From positions 1 to 34,923 of the forward strand of contig CAYLHS010000014.1 of the NCBI GenBank assembly GCA_964383535.1: 34,923 bases of DNA, written 5' to 3'. Made by a program: the position numbers and the translations under genes. Positions 7,351-14,991 of the stretch are shown here, one piece after another. This DNA is from CAYLHS01 sp964383535. Its GTDB lineage: Bacteria > Actinomycetota > Acidimicrobiia > Spongiisociales > UBA4744. The notes below the pieces were generated by a model that had not been told where the DNA came from, did no database searches, and was given only the letters and a program-made list of their open reading frames with translations. Each line of letters opens with the position of its first letter. Within the stretch, counting starts at the first letter, position 1.

Positions 7351-8558
7351 GCAAACGCCTTGCGCACTCGGTCGATGATGTCGTCCGCCTCTTCGTCGGT
7401 CAGGATCAGCGGCGGGAGGAACTGAGCGACGGAACGGTCGTTCTCGGCCCATACGACGAACACCCCCACGTCGTACAGCATCTTCGCCGCCATCACACCG
7501 GCCTCAGGGGCTCCGAACGCGAGTCCCATCATCAGACCTCTGCGCCGCAGAGTGAAGGGTAGGTCCGAGAGTCCCGCCTCGAAGCGCTCCCCCAGGTCGC
7601 GAACACGCTCGAGGAACCCCGGTTCCTCGACGGCGTCGAGCACGGCGAGTGCTGCAGCGCACCCAGGTTCGGCCCCGCCATACGTCGACAGATGCACAAA
7701 CGGCAGCGGTTCGAAGAAGGACAGCACCTCTCGTGTCATCATCGTGGCGCTGATCGGGTAGATGCCTCCGCTCAGTCCTTTGCCGGTGACGAGGATGTCG
7801 GGAACGACATCGAGCTGCTGGTAGCACCACATGGATCCTGTCCTTCCGAGACCGGTCTGTACCTCGTCCATGACCAGAAGCGCACCTGCACGGCGAACGA
7901 TCTCGGCTACCGATCGGAAGTATCCGTCCGACGCGATCGGCATGCCTAGCGTCGCCGGGACGGGTTCGAGGAGTACGGCGGCCGTGGTATCGCCGACCGC
8001 GGCGTCGAGAGCGTCCAGGTCGTCGAAGGGAACCTGTACGAAGTCGGGCAGATTCGGACCGAACGGTGCCCGGTACTCCGGATCCCCGGCGGCGACGGCG
8101 AGACCCGTGTGACCGTGGTAGCCACCCTTCGCAGACACGATGCCTTGACGTCCCGTGACACCACGTGCTGCCTTGAGGGCGAGATCCATCGCCTCGCCAC
8201 CGCCGACACCGAAAATCACCCCCGGCAACTCGTCATGTGTTGTCGCGCTGAGCCGTTCTGCGAGACTCGCTCGGAGACCCGACACGAGATGGTGATTGCC
8301 GATATCGACCAGATCGAGCGCCTCGTGGACCGCGTTGAGCACCGTGGCGTTGCGGTGGCCGAGGTTGAAGACACCACCATTGCAGTGGCAGTTGTAGAAG
8401 CGATCGCCCGTGAAAGCATCCGCGAAGATGGCGCCTTCCCTGTCACCCATGACGAGGTGCATGTCGAGTTGCCGAAACAACGCCACCTTGCCCGGCGCGA
8501 TATGCGTGGCGTAGGCCCCGTAGGTGGCTTCACTGGTCGTGTACTGCCTGGCGTCCAT
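7347..8558 (-). CDS. class III PLP-dependent aminotransferase
   Basis: The ATG at 8558 follows a strong GGAGGAGGG and gives 403 residues, normal for the acetylornithine/ornithine aminotransferase superfamily. The Schiff-base Lys is K260 (TGKGLSGG), the cofactor-ring Asp is in DEVQTGLGR (231-239), and the phosphate-binding turn is GGGEAMDLALKAAR near 119-132. The YHG at 147-149 stacks on the cofactor. The substrate-specific loops do not match a named enzyme, so the amino donor and acceptor are unknown. It is the first gene of a four-gene operon (aminotransferase, kinase-like, CapA, DUF3160). A TATCCT box at 8581-8576 on this strand could start the transcript near 8569; the gap to the divergent SDR is 74 bases. 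Confidence 0.9.
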   Translation of the reverse strand: MDARQYTTSEATYGAYATHIAPGKVALFRQLDMHLVMGDREGAIFADAFTGDRFYNCHCNGGVFNLGHRNATVLNAVHEALDLVDIGNHHLVSGLRASLAERLSATTHDELPGVIFGVGGGEAMDLALKAARGVTGRQGIVSAKGGYHGHTGLAVAAGDPEYRAPFGPNLPDFVQVPFDDLDALDAAVGDTTAAVLLEPVPATLGMPIASDGYFRSVAEIVRRAGALLVMDEVQTGLGRTGSMWCYQQLDVVPDILVTGKGLSGGIYPISATMMTREVLSFFEPLPFVHLSTYGGAEPGCAAALAVLDAVEEPGFLERVRDLGERFEAGLSDLPFTLRRRGLMMGLAFGAPEAGVMAAKMLYDVGVFVVWAENDRSVAQFLPPLILTDEEADDIIDRVRKAFA

Positions 8559-8632
8559 TGTCCCTCCTCCCAAGCAGGATAGGTGCAAGCGTCGCCCAGA
8601 CACGCGGAAAACTTCGCACCTAGACTCGCCGA

Positions 8633-9406
8633 ATGGTCCTGTCCAGACGGGTCGTCATCCTCACCGGAGCGTCCTCGGGCATCGGCCGCGCGACGGCGCT
8701 CGCGCTGGGTCGCCATGGTGCTCGAATCGCGCTTGCGGCCCGACGAGAAGCGCTCCTCCATGACGTCACGCGAGACGTCGATGGAGTGGGTGGCGAGACG
8801 CTCGTCGTACCGACCGACGTTGCCGACGACGATCAGATCCGGCGCCTGGTCAGGACAACCGTCGATCGATGGGACCATATCGACGTGGTGGTCGGGAACG
8901 CCGGCATCTGGCATCACGGCGCAATCGATGACACCCCCCTCGACCTCTGGGAGGAGATCATGCGGATCGACTACCTGGCAAATGTGTCGTTGACCCTCGC
9001 AGCACTCCCCCACATGGGTTCCGGCGGGCAGTTCATCTTCATCAACTCATTGGAAGGCAAGCGGGGTGTGCCATTCGAAGGCGCCTACGCGTCGGCGAAG
9101 CACGCCCTGACCGGTTTCGCCAGTGTCGCTCGCCAGGAGTTCGCATCGAGAGGCATCACCGTCACCGGAATCCACCCCGGCCGGATCGACACCGCGCTGA
9201 TTGAACGTCTTCATGTGCCGTCGGTCCAGCGAAAGGGTCCGGCGGAAGGGGTGGCAAAGGCGGTCGTATCCGCGATTCGACGTCCGCGGCCGGAGGTGTA
9301 CGTACCGGCCCTGCGAGGGCGTCTCTACGCATGGGTCGGTGCGCTCGCACCCGGCCTGACGGATCGTCTCCTGCGGCCCTTTCACCTCGAGGGACGAATG
9401 GACTAG
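8633..9406 (+). CDS. short-chain dehydrogenase/reductase
   Basis: This is a classical SDR of 257 residues. The cofactor site TGASSGIG is at 11-18, the structural NAG at 89-91, and the catalytic residues are S139, Y152 and K156 (YASAK). The basic residues after the second strand (AARRE, 36-40) favour NADP(H). The C-terminal part is hydrophobic (VYVPALRGRLYAWVGALAPG), as in membrane-associated SDRs acting on lipids. A TAGACT box ends six bases before the ATG, suggesting a leaderless transcript. Its TAG overlaps the stop of the convergent hydrolase: both stops sit in the palindrome CTAG at 9403-9406. The substrate is unknown. Confidence 0.88.
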   Translation: MVLSRRVVILTGASSGIGRATALALGRHGARIALAARREALLHDVTRDVDGVGGETLVVPTDVADDDQIRRLVRTTVDRWDHIDVVVGNAGIWHHGAIDDTPLDLWEEIMRIDYLANVSLTLAALPHMGSGGQFIFINSLEGKRGVPFEGAYASAKHALTGFASVARQEFASRGITVTGIHPGRIDTALIERLHVPSVQRKGPAEGVAKAVVSAIRRPRPEVYVPALRGRLYAWVGALAPGLTDRLLRPFHLEGRMD

Positions 9407-10200
9407 CCGAACCGCGCGGCAAATCGGGCCAGCTCGGAGATGACCTCTCCGCGATCCCGTTCGTTGACGAGTTCGTGCCTGTCCCCCTTGAACAGCCGAA
9501 TCGTGACGTCATCGGACGGCATCCGCAATACGGCGTTCATCGAAGTCTGGTATGGCACGAACGGATCGTCGATGCCGTGCATGAACAAGATCGGCATGGT
9601 CAACCGGTCCAGCTCGGCGTTGAAGCGGTCGAGTGCTGCGACCTCGGCCACCAGGAGTGGACGCTTGTAGAGGCCGTGGTAGACGAGGGGGTCCTCCGCG
9701 TAGGACTGCTGCGCTTCCTGGACGGTGGACATACCCGCGACATCCGACGGCGATTCCATCAGCGATGAATCGTCGAGTGCCCTGCGTGCCCAGTCCCAGT
9801 CACCGATCACCGCCCCCATGAACGCGAGGCCGGCGACCGCGTCCGGGTTGCGCTCCGCGAAGCGCGCGCTCAGGAGCCCTCCCATCGAGTGACCGGCGAC
9901 GACGAGTGGCACGTCACCTTGTTCCTGGACGGCAATGCGCGATACCTGCTCGAGATCATCGACAACGCGTTCGAAGTCGCGGATCAGCGCGCGTTCGCCG
10001 TCCGTGCGTCCATGTCCGATATGGTCGGGTGCGTATACGGCTGCACCGAGTTCGGCGAGCGCATGTGCGACGTGTGCGTACCGTCCGCCGTGCTCTGCGT
10101 ATCCGTGCACGATGAGCACGACCCGGCGCGGTCGATCCGATGCATCCCACACTCGGTAGTGGACACTGCCCTCGCTGCCGGGGAAGGTCGATTCCCTCAT
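9403..10200 (-). CDS. alpha/beta hydrolase, monoacylglycerol lipase-like
   Basis: The ATG at 10200 has GGAGGACC directly upstream and gives 265 residues. The fold is the serine hydrolase type of the monoacylglycerol lipase/lysophospholipase (PldB-like) family. The oxyanion-hole HGYAEHGGRY is at 32-41 and the nucleophile elbow GHSMGG carries S105. The acid is in HGIDDPFVP and the His is in GDRHELVNE near the C-terminus. There is no signal peptide, so it acts in the cytoplasm, probably on monoacylglycerols or lysolipids. It shares its stop-codon palindrome with the convergent SDR. The 257-base divergent gap upstream contains a long inverted repeat (10343-10398). Confidence 0.88.
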   Translation of the reverse strand: MRESTFPGSEGSVHYRVWDASDRPRRVVLIVHGYAEHGGRYAHVAHALAELGAAVYAPDHIGHGRTDGERALIRDFERVVDDLEQVSRIAVQEQGDVPLVVAGHSMGGLLSARFAERNPDAVAGLAFMGAVIGDWDWARRALDDSSLMESPSDVAGMSTVQEAQQSYAEDPLVYHGLYKRPLLVAEVAALDRFNAELDRLTMPILFMHGIDDPFVPYQTSMNAVLRMPSDDVTIRLFKGDRHELVNERDRGEVISELARFAARFG

Positions 10201-10342
10201 TGGTCCTCCGCGTCGATGGGCGAACTGTACCCCGGGGACGACGCGCGGCCCGAAAAGGGCCTTTCGCCCCTGGACTGCATGAGTCATATCCCCCACGATG
10301 TGTGTTGAAGCGGGTTCGGCGAACACCACCAACCGCCGACCC

Positions 10343-10398
10343 GAGAGAGCCGGGAGTGAACCGACCCCAATCGATCCCACACCTCTCCCGGCTCTCTC
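10343..10398. repeat. 14-bp perfect inverted repeat with 28-base loop
   Basis: The arms at 10343-10356 (GAGAGAGCCGGGAG) and 10385-10398 are exact reverse complements. The element lies in a divergent intergenic region, where no gene ends, so it is not an ordinary terminator for an annotated gene. It could be a leader hairpin of the hydrolase transcript, a small RNA remnant or a protein-binding site. I found no promoter directly in front of it on either strand. Confidence 0.6.
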
Positions 10399-10457
10399 TT
10401 CGCGTATGTGACGTTCGGCCCTGGCGGTACCCCCGGATGGTATGACAGACTGCTTCG

Positions 10458-10907
10458 GTGTTTGTCACCTATCTGTCGCAGATACCGGAACCGTTCGAGG
10501 TCGCGGTGCGGCGTCTCGAGCCGGTGCTCGCCGAGCTAGGTGGTTGGGCCCATGAGGCATACCGGACCGGCGAGCTCCTTCGGGCCAGGGTCGGCCCTGG
10601 CAGGACCGCCCCCCTGCTCGCCAAAACGGTGGTGATGGAGACGGGCGAACCGGAGCGCGGGAGCAGCTTCTTCGCGGTCCCGATCACATGGAAAGCGACC
10701 GGCACGCCGATGCTCTTTCCGATGATGACGGCTGAACTGCGTTTGGTCGACGTGGGTGACGAGATCACGCAGATCCGGCTGAGCGGTTCCTACTCGGTCC
10801 CGTTCGGTTCGATCGGTCAGATCTTCGATGACGCACTCCTCCACCGGGTCGCAGAGAGCACCGTTCAGAACTTCGTACTCCGGGTCGCCGACGCCATCCG
10901 CCAGTGA
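10458..10907 (+). CDS. SRPBCC/START-like fold hypothetical protein
   Basis: The protein of 149 residues begins at a GTG. Its pattern of an N-terminal helix, a long run of beta strands with aromatic and Pro residues, and a terminal amphipathic helix (LLHRVAESTVQNFVLRVADAI) is typical of the SRPBCC/polyketide-cyclase-like ligand-binding fold. No catalytic motif, signal peptide or cysteine is evident. Similar small actinobacterial proteins are usually unannotated. It overlaps the 3' end of the convergent endonuclease V-like gene by 43 bases. The frame is supported by codon usage and a complete fold-like pattern; the ligand is unknown. Confidence 0.7.
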   Translation: MFVTYLSQIPEPFEVAVRRLEPVLAELGGWAHEAYRTGELLRARVGPGRTAPLLAKTVVMETGEPERGSSFFAVPITWKATGTPMLFPMMTAELRLVDVGDEITQIRLSGSYSVPFGSIGQIFDDALLHRVAESTVQNFVLRVADAIRQ

Positions 10908-11587
10908 CCGGCCCGCGCCCTACGTGCCAGCGTTCTCGCCTTCCGGAGTGGTTCGGGCGTGCGGAACCTCACAATCGCTTGCACGACCACATCGACGGCC
11001 GACTCGGGGGTGGTACGCCAGCCTGCGTGCACGCAGAGGGAACGGGCAGCCTCGCGGGTTCGTAGCCGGTATCCGACCACCTCGTTTCCGATCGCCAGCG
11101 GTGAACGACTGAAACGGGCGAGGCCCGGTTCCGGACCTGATGCGACCAGCGGACGGTTCGTCACACCCAGTGTCGGAAGATCGAGCAACGCCCCGAGGTG
11201 GAGCGCCAACCCCGCCCTGCGAGGATGATCCCTGCCTGTCGCGTCGACGAGAAGCGCGTCGGGGCGAGCGGCGAGTGAGGTCACGGCGGCGTCGAGCAAC
11301 CTGCCCTCTCGGAGCGCGAGCAACCCCGGCTCGTAGGCGGCACCTGCTTCACCACGTACCATCGAGATCACGGTGCGGCGTCCGTCGCGCACGACTGCGG
11401 CCGCCCAGCCTCCATCTCCTGAGGCACCGCGACCGATGCCACCCCGCTCGAAGCAGACGAACACTGCCCCGATGCGAGCCCCCGGCTCAGGAATCCAGTT
11501 CGGAGCTTCCAGCGACGCGATGCGTATCTGCTCGTCGGCAAGGCTCGAAGGAGTGTCGGGCCACCACCCCGTGACAGGAGCGGCCAT
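10865..11587 (-). CDS. endonuclease V homologue lacking expected catalytic residues
   Basis: This 240-residue protein has the core of endonuclease V (Nfi), which nicks DNA or RNA near inosine. PGLLALREG (88-96) supplies the catalytic Glu E94, LLVDATGRDHPRRAGLA (112-128) supplies D115 and H121, and LDLPTLGV leads into the usual Lys site. Two key positions are changed. The first Asp of the family motif (GVDxSY) is replaced in GAVFVCF (40-46), and the Lys of GVAKS reads GVTNR (N144). An extra N-terminal ~30 residues rich in Trp and Pro precede the core. It starts six bases after the nfuA stop and is probably cotranscribed with it. It may be inactive on inosine or have another role. Confidence 0.8.
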   Translation of the reverse strand: MAAPVTGWWPDTPSSLADEQIRIASLEAPNWIPEPGARIGAVFVCFERGGIGRGASGDGGWAAAVVRDGRRTVISMVRGEAGAAYEPGLLALREGRLLDAAVTSLAARPDALLVDATGRDHPRRAGLALHLGALLDLPTLGVTNRPLVASGPEPGLARFSRSPLAIGNEVVGYRLRTREAARSLCVHAGWRTTPESAVDVVVQAIVRFRTPEPLRKARTLARRARAGHWRMASATRSTKF

Positions 11588-11593
11588 CCGAGA

Positions 11594-12205
11594 TCACTTC
11601 TCGGCAGTCTCGTAGTACGGGTTCGCACCTGCCTGATGATCGGTCACGTCAACGATCTGGCCAATCTCCGGGATGGAGCCGCGAAGGATCCGCTCGATCC
11701 CTTGCCTCAATGTGACCGCGGCGAGCCCGCACCCCTGGCATCCCCCGAGGAGTTGCAGGTACACGTCGGTTCCTTCGACACCGACCAGCCTGGCGGCACC
11801 GCCATGTGCGGCAATCGCCGGATTCACCTGATGATCGATCACATGGGCGACACGTTCGGCCATCGAGCCCTCGAGTGTCCCGAGCGACCCGGGCTCGAAC
11901 GTGGGACTGGCGGGGCGATTCGGATTATCCATCGCCAGGCCACCCGCCCTCATGTCGAGCGTGGCCCCGTCGAGCTTGTCGAGATCCTCGTTGCGGAGGG
12001 CGAGCCCAAGATCGCCGTGACGTTCGATGCGGCACGATCGTTTCACATGCGTGCGTGGCACGAAACTCAGCGCGTAGGTGAACTCGTCATCGCGCATGCC
12101 GGTCACTTCGAGGAGGAGTACCACCTCGTCGTCGGCGGCCTCCTGGTCCCTGATCTCGATGATCTTGGCGAGCGCCGGATCGGTGATTGTGAGGGTGTTG
12201 GCCAT
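11594..12205 (-). CDS. nfuA: NfuA-type Fe-S cluster carrier protein
   Basis: The ATG at 12205 (AGGAG upstream) gives 203 residues with two domains. The N-terminal ~100 residues look like a degenerate A-type (HesB/IscA) scaffold without its three cysteines, as in NfuA proteins. The C-terminal NifU domain (about 120-195) carries the CxxC cluster ligands in GGCQGCGLAAVTLRQGIE, followed by the PEIGQIVDVTDH ending. NfuA receives and delivers 4Fe-4S clusters to target enzymes in the cytoplasm. The endonuclease V homologue follows after six bases. It diverges from the ATP-grasp gene, with about 61 bases between the starts. An in-frame upstream extension to 12733 is antisense to the ATP-grasp gene and was rejected. 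Confidence 0.9.
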   Translation of the reverse strand: MANTLTITDPALAKIIEIRDQEAADDEVVLLLEVTGMRDDEFTYALSFVPRTHVKRSCRIERHGDLGLALRNEDLDKLDGATLDMRAGGLAMDNPNRPASPTFEPGSLGTLEGSMAERVAHVIDHQVNPAIAAHGGAARLVGVEGTDVYLQLLGGCQGCGLAAVTLRQGIERILRGSIPEIGQIVDVTDHQAGANPYYETAEK

Positions 12206-12266
12206 GGCTCCTGATCGTAGCCCCGGCCGTAAGCAAGGCGACACAGCCGGAACAAGTGGCGAAGAT

Positions 12267-13487
12267 GTGGTGGTGCAAACAGCCGTGATCGTCATCCCAT
12301 CCGGCACGTACCGAGCCGCCGCCTTCGTCGAGGCCGCACGGTCGCTGGATCTCGACCTCATCATCGCTTCCGATGCGCCGGCTGCGATCGAGAACGACCG
12401 GTACCTCCGCATCGACCTCGCCGACCCGAGGGCATCCGCCACCGCGATCGCTGAGACGGGGCACCCGATCGATGCCGTCATCGCTGTGGATGACCGGTCG
12501 GTGATGACGGCTGCGATCGCCGCCGAGCTCCTCAACGTACGCCACAACCCACCCCCTGCGGTGGCGACAACCCTCAACAAGGCGATGCTGCGCAGGGCAC
12601 TCGAGGCGGGCCACGTTCCACAACCAGCGTTTGAACTCTCCACACCTGGCACCGACATCGTGGCACTCACCGAGTACGTCGGAACTCCAGTCGTGCTCAA
12701 GCCGCTGTCGCTGTCCGGGGGTACCGGAGTCATCAGAGTCGATCATCCGTTGCAGTCCCCGATGGCTGAGGAGCGCATCAGACGGATTCTCGCCGTGGCA
12801 GGAAGGAACCCGAACGAGCCAATCCTCGTCGAGCGGTACCAACCCGGCGTTGAGGTCGCCGTGGAAGGATTGATCACCGACGGAAGCCTGAACGTGCTCG
12901 CCATGTTGGACAAGCCAGAGCAGACGGAGGGACCCTACTTCGAAGAGACGATGCTGGTGACCCCCTCGAGCCTGCATCCCGAAGTGCTGGAGGAGGTGGA
13001 GGCGGCCACCGCACGAGCCATCGACGCCATCGGCCTCCGAGAAGGACCGATACACGCCGAGGTGCGCGTCGACGGGGCGAAGGTCGCGATCATCGAGGTC
13101 GCCGCCCGGTCGATCGGCGGGCTGTGCTCGCGTGCGCTCCGCTTCGGGTTGCTCGGAACCACGCTCGAGGATCTCCTCCTCCGCCATGCGGTCGGACTGC
13201 CGGTCGATCCACGTCGGGAGCAAGTCGCGTCGGGCGTCTATATGCTGCCGGTCCCTGCCTCCGGGAGATTCCGCGGCGTCGAAGGCCTCACCAACGCCGG
13301 GAGTGTCCCGGGAGTCTCGGAGGTGGTGATCACTACTCCGAAGGGCGCCGAGGTGATGGCGCTTCCCGACCCGTCCCGGTACCTCGGGTTCTTGTTCGCC
13401 ACCGGATCTTCGCCGGATTCGGTCGTGGCCTCGTTGCGCACGGCACGCGACGCGCTGCGGATCCTCATCGACGAACCCGCGCAATAA
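12267..13487 (+). CDS. ATP-grasp domain carboxylate-amine ligase-like protein
   Basis: Starting at the first of three consecutive GTG codons (12267, 12270, 12273) gives about 406 residues; an ATG at 12204 overlapping the nfuA start is less likely. The protein has a pre-ATP-grasp Rossmann-like domain and then the ATP-grasp fold. VVLKPLSLSGGTGVIRV near residue 145 supplies the ATP-binding Lys and glycine loop, EPILVERYQPGVEVAVEG follows, and the metal-binding Glu is in HAEVRVDGAKVAIIEVAARSIGG-like context near 270-290. The C-terminal ~100 residues resemble the carnosine synthase/L-amino-acid ligase group. It likely joins a carboxylate to an amine with ATP; the substrates are unknown. The malQ gene follows after seven bases. 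Confidence 0.82.
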   Translation: MVVQTAVIVIPSGTYRAAAFVEAARSLDLDLIIASDAPAAIENDRYLRIDLADPRASATAIAETGHPIDAVIAVDDRSVMTAAIAAELLNVRHNPPPAVATTLNKAMLRRALEAGHVPQPAFELSTPGTDIVALTEYVGTPVVLKPLSLSGGTGVIRVDHPLQSPMAEERIRRILAVAGRNPNEPILVERYQPGVEVAVEGLITDGSLNVLAMLDKPEQTEGPYFEETMLVTPSSLHPEVLEEVEAATARAIDAIGLREGPIHAEVRVDGAKVAIIEVAARSIGGLCSRALRFGLLGTTLEDLLLRHAVGLPVDPRREQVASGVYMLPVPASGRFRGVEGLTNAGSVPGVSEVVITTPKGAEVMALPDPSRYLGFLFATGSSPDSVVASLRTARDALRILIDEPAQ

Positions 13488-13494
13488 TGCACGG

Positions 13495-14991
13495 ATGCAT
13501 TTCACTCGATCGTCAGGTGTGCTCGTCCACCCCACCAGCTTGCCTGGCCCGGTGGGGATCGGCGACATCGGCCCGGACGCCCACCAGTGGATAGACCAGC
13601 TCGGCGCGATGGGGTGCGCACTCTGGCAGGTGCTCCCTCTCGGCCCGACGGGGTATGCCGACTCCCCCTATCAGAGCTTCTCGAGCTTCGCCGGCAACCC
13701 GAATCTGATCAGCCCGCTCGCGCTCGTCGAGGACGGCCTGCTCGAAAGGTCTGATCTCGATCCGGTGCCCGACTATCCCACCGGCAGGGTCGACTATGGA
13801 TCGCTCATCACCTGGAAGCGCCGGTTGATCGACACTGCCTTCGAGCGCTTCGACACCGATCCAGGCTTCGAGGCGTTCAAGCAGGACAATCGGACCTGGC
13901 TCGACGACTTCGCACTCTTCATGACGCTGAAGGACATGTACGGGGGCAACGCGTGGACGCTCTGGCCGCCGATGCTGAGAGATCGGGATCCCGACCAGCT
14001 CGAGAAGGCTCGGGAGGCATATCGCAGGGACATCGAACGGCATCAGTTCGGGCAGTTCCTCTTCGCCGTCCAGTGGGGACGGCTCCACGACCGCGCTCTG
14101 CGCGCTGGCATCTCGATCATCGGCGACATCCCGATCTTCACCGCCGCGGACTCCGCAGATGTATGGGCGAATCGTGACCTGTTCCAGCTCGACGCGGAGG
14201 GACGTCCCGCAGTTCAGGCAGGTGTACCGCCCGACTACTTCTCCGAGACGGGCCAACTCTGGGGAAACCCTCTCTACGACTGGGAGGTCCACAAGCGCAC
14301 GGGCTACGCATGGTGGATCGAACGCTTCAGGTCGACGCTCGGTCGCGTAGATGTCATTCGTATTGACCATTTCCGCGGTTTCGTCAACTACTGGGAAGTA
14401 CCAGGAGATGCCGACACCGCCATCGACGGACGGTGGGTCGACGGGCCCGGTGAGGAGTTCTTCCGATCCGTCGAGGCCGAGCTCGGCACGCTCCCGATCA
14501 TCGCCGAGGATCTCGGTGAGATCGACCCGCGGGTCCCGATACTGCGCGACCGTCTCGGTTTCCCTGGAATGAAGATCTTCCAGTTCGGTTTCGACACGGA
14601 CCGCACGAACCCGTTTCTTCCCCACAACTACCCGAAGAACAGCGTCGCCTACACCGGTACACACGACAACGACACAACCCGAGGGTGGTTTGACAGCCTG
14701 GTCGACGAAGAGCGCGCATTCGTCCTCGAGTATCTCGGCACCGACGACAGCGAGATCGCATGGGATGGCATGTGGGCAGTGTGGAAGTCCAGGGCCGTCT
14801 TCGCCATCGCGCCTCTCCAAGACGTGCTCGATCTCGGCACCGATTCCCGCATGAATCTCCCTGGCTCGATGTCGGACAACTGGCAGTGGAGGGCGGATGC
14901 CGACGCGTTGACCGACGACGTGATCGCCAAGATGCGGGCGCTCAACAAGGCGACCAGACGCAAACCGGGACGGAGAGTGAGAGGACGCTGA
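13495..14991 (+). CDS. malQ: 4-alpha-glucanotransferase (GH77)
   Basis: The 498-residue enzyme transfers alpha-1,4-glucan segments between maltodextrins in cytoplasmic glycogen and maltose metabolism. The family start SGVLVHPTSLPGP and GIGDIGPDA is visible at 6-29, followed by WQVLPLGPTGYADSPYQS. The catalytic triad is present: nucleophile D291 (RIDHFRGF), acid/base E338 (IIAEDLGE) and D391 (THDNDTT). Its length matches the type I bacterial enzyme without an N-terminal extension. The TGA overlaps the ATG of the next gene by one base (TGATG), indicating translational coupling with the peptidase. Together with the GH13 gene at 19922-21535 it suggests use of intracellular alpha-glucans. Confidence 0.96.
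   Translation: MHFTRSSGVLVHPTSLPGPVGIGDIGPDAHQWIDQLGAMGCALWQVLPLGPTGYADSPYQSFSSFAGNPNLISPLALVEDGLLERSDLDPVPDYPTGRVDYGSLITWKRRLIDTAFERFDTDPGFEAFKQDNRTWLDDFALFMTLKDMYGGNAWTLWPPMLRDRDPDQLEKAREAYRRDIERHQFGQFLFAVQWGRLHDRALRAGISIIGDIPIFTAADSADVWANRDLFQLDAEGRPAVQAGVPPDYFSETGQLWGNPLYDWEVHKRTGYAWWIERFRSTLGRVDVIRIDHFRGFVNYWEVPGDADTAIDGRWVDGPGEEFFRSVEAELGTLPIIAEDLGEIDPRVPILRDRLGFPGMKIFQFGFDTDRTNPFLPHNYPKNSVAYTGTHDNDTTRGWFDSLVDEERAFVLEYLGTDDSEIAWDGMWAVWKSRAVFAIAPLQDVLDLGTDSRMNLPGSMSDNWQWRADADALTDDVIAKMRALNKATRRKPGRRVRGR

Noticed and set aside
12206..12733. N-terminal extension of the NfuA frame
   Set aside because: It is antisense to the ATP-grasp gene. The ATG at 12205 with AGGAG gives a normal-length NfuA.
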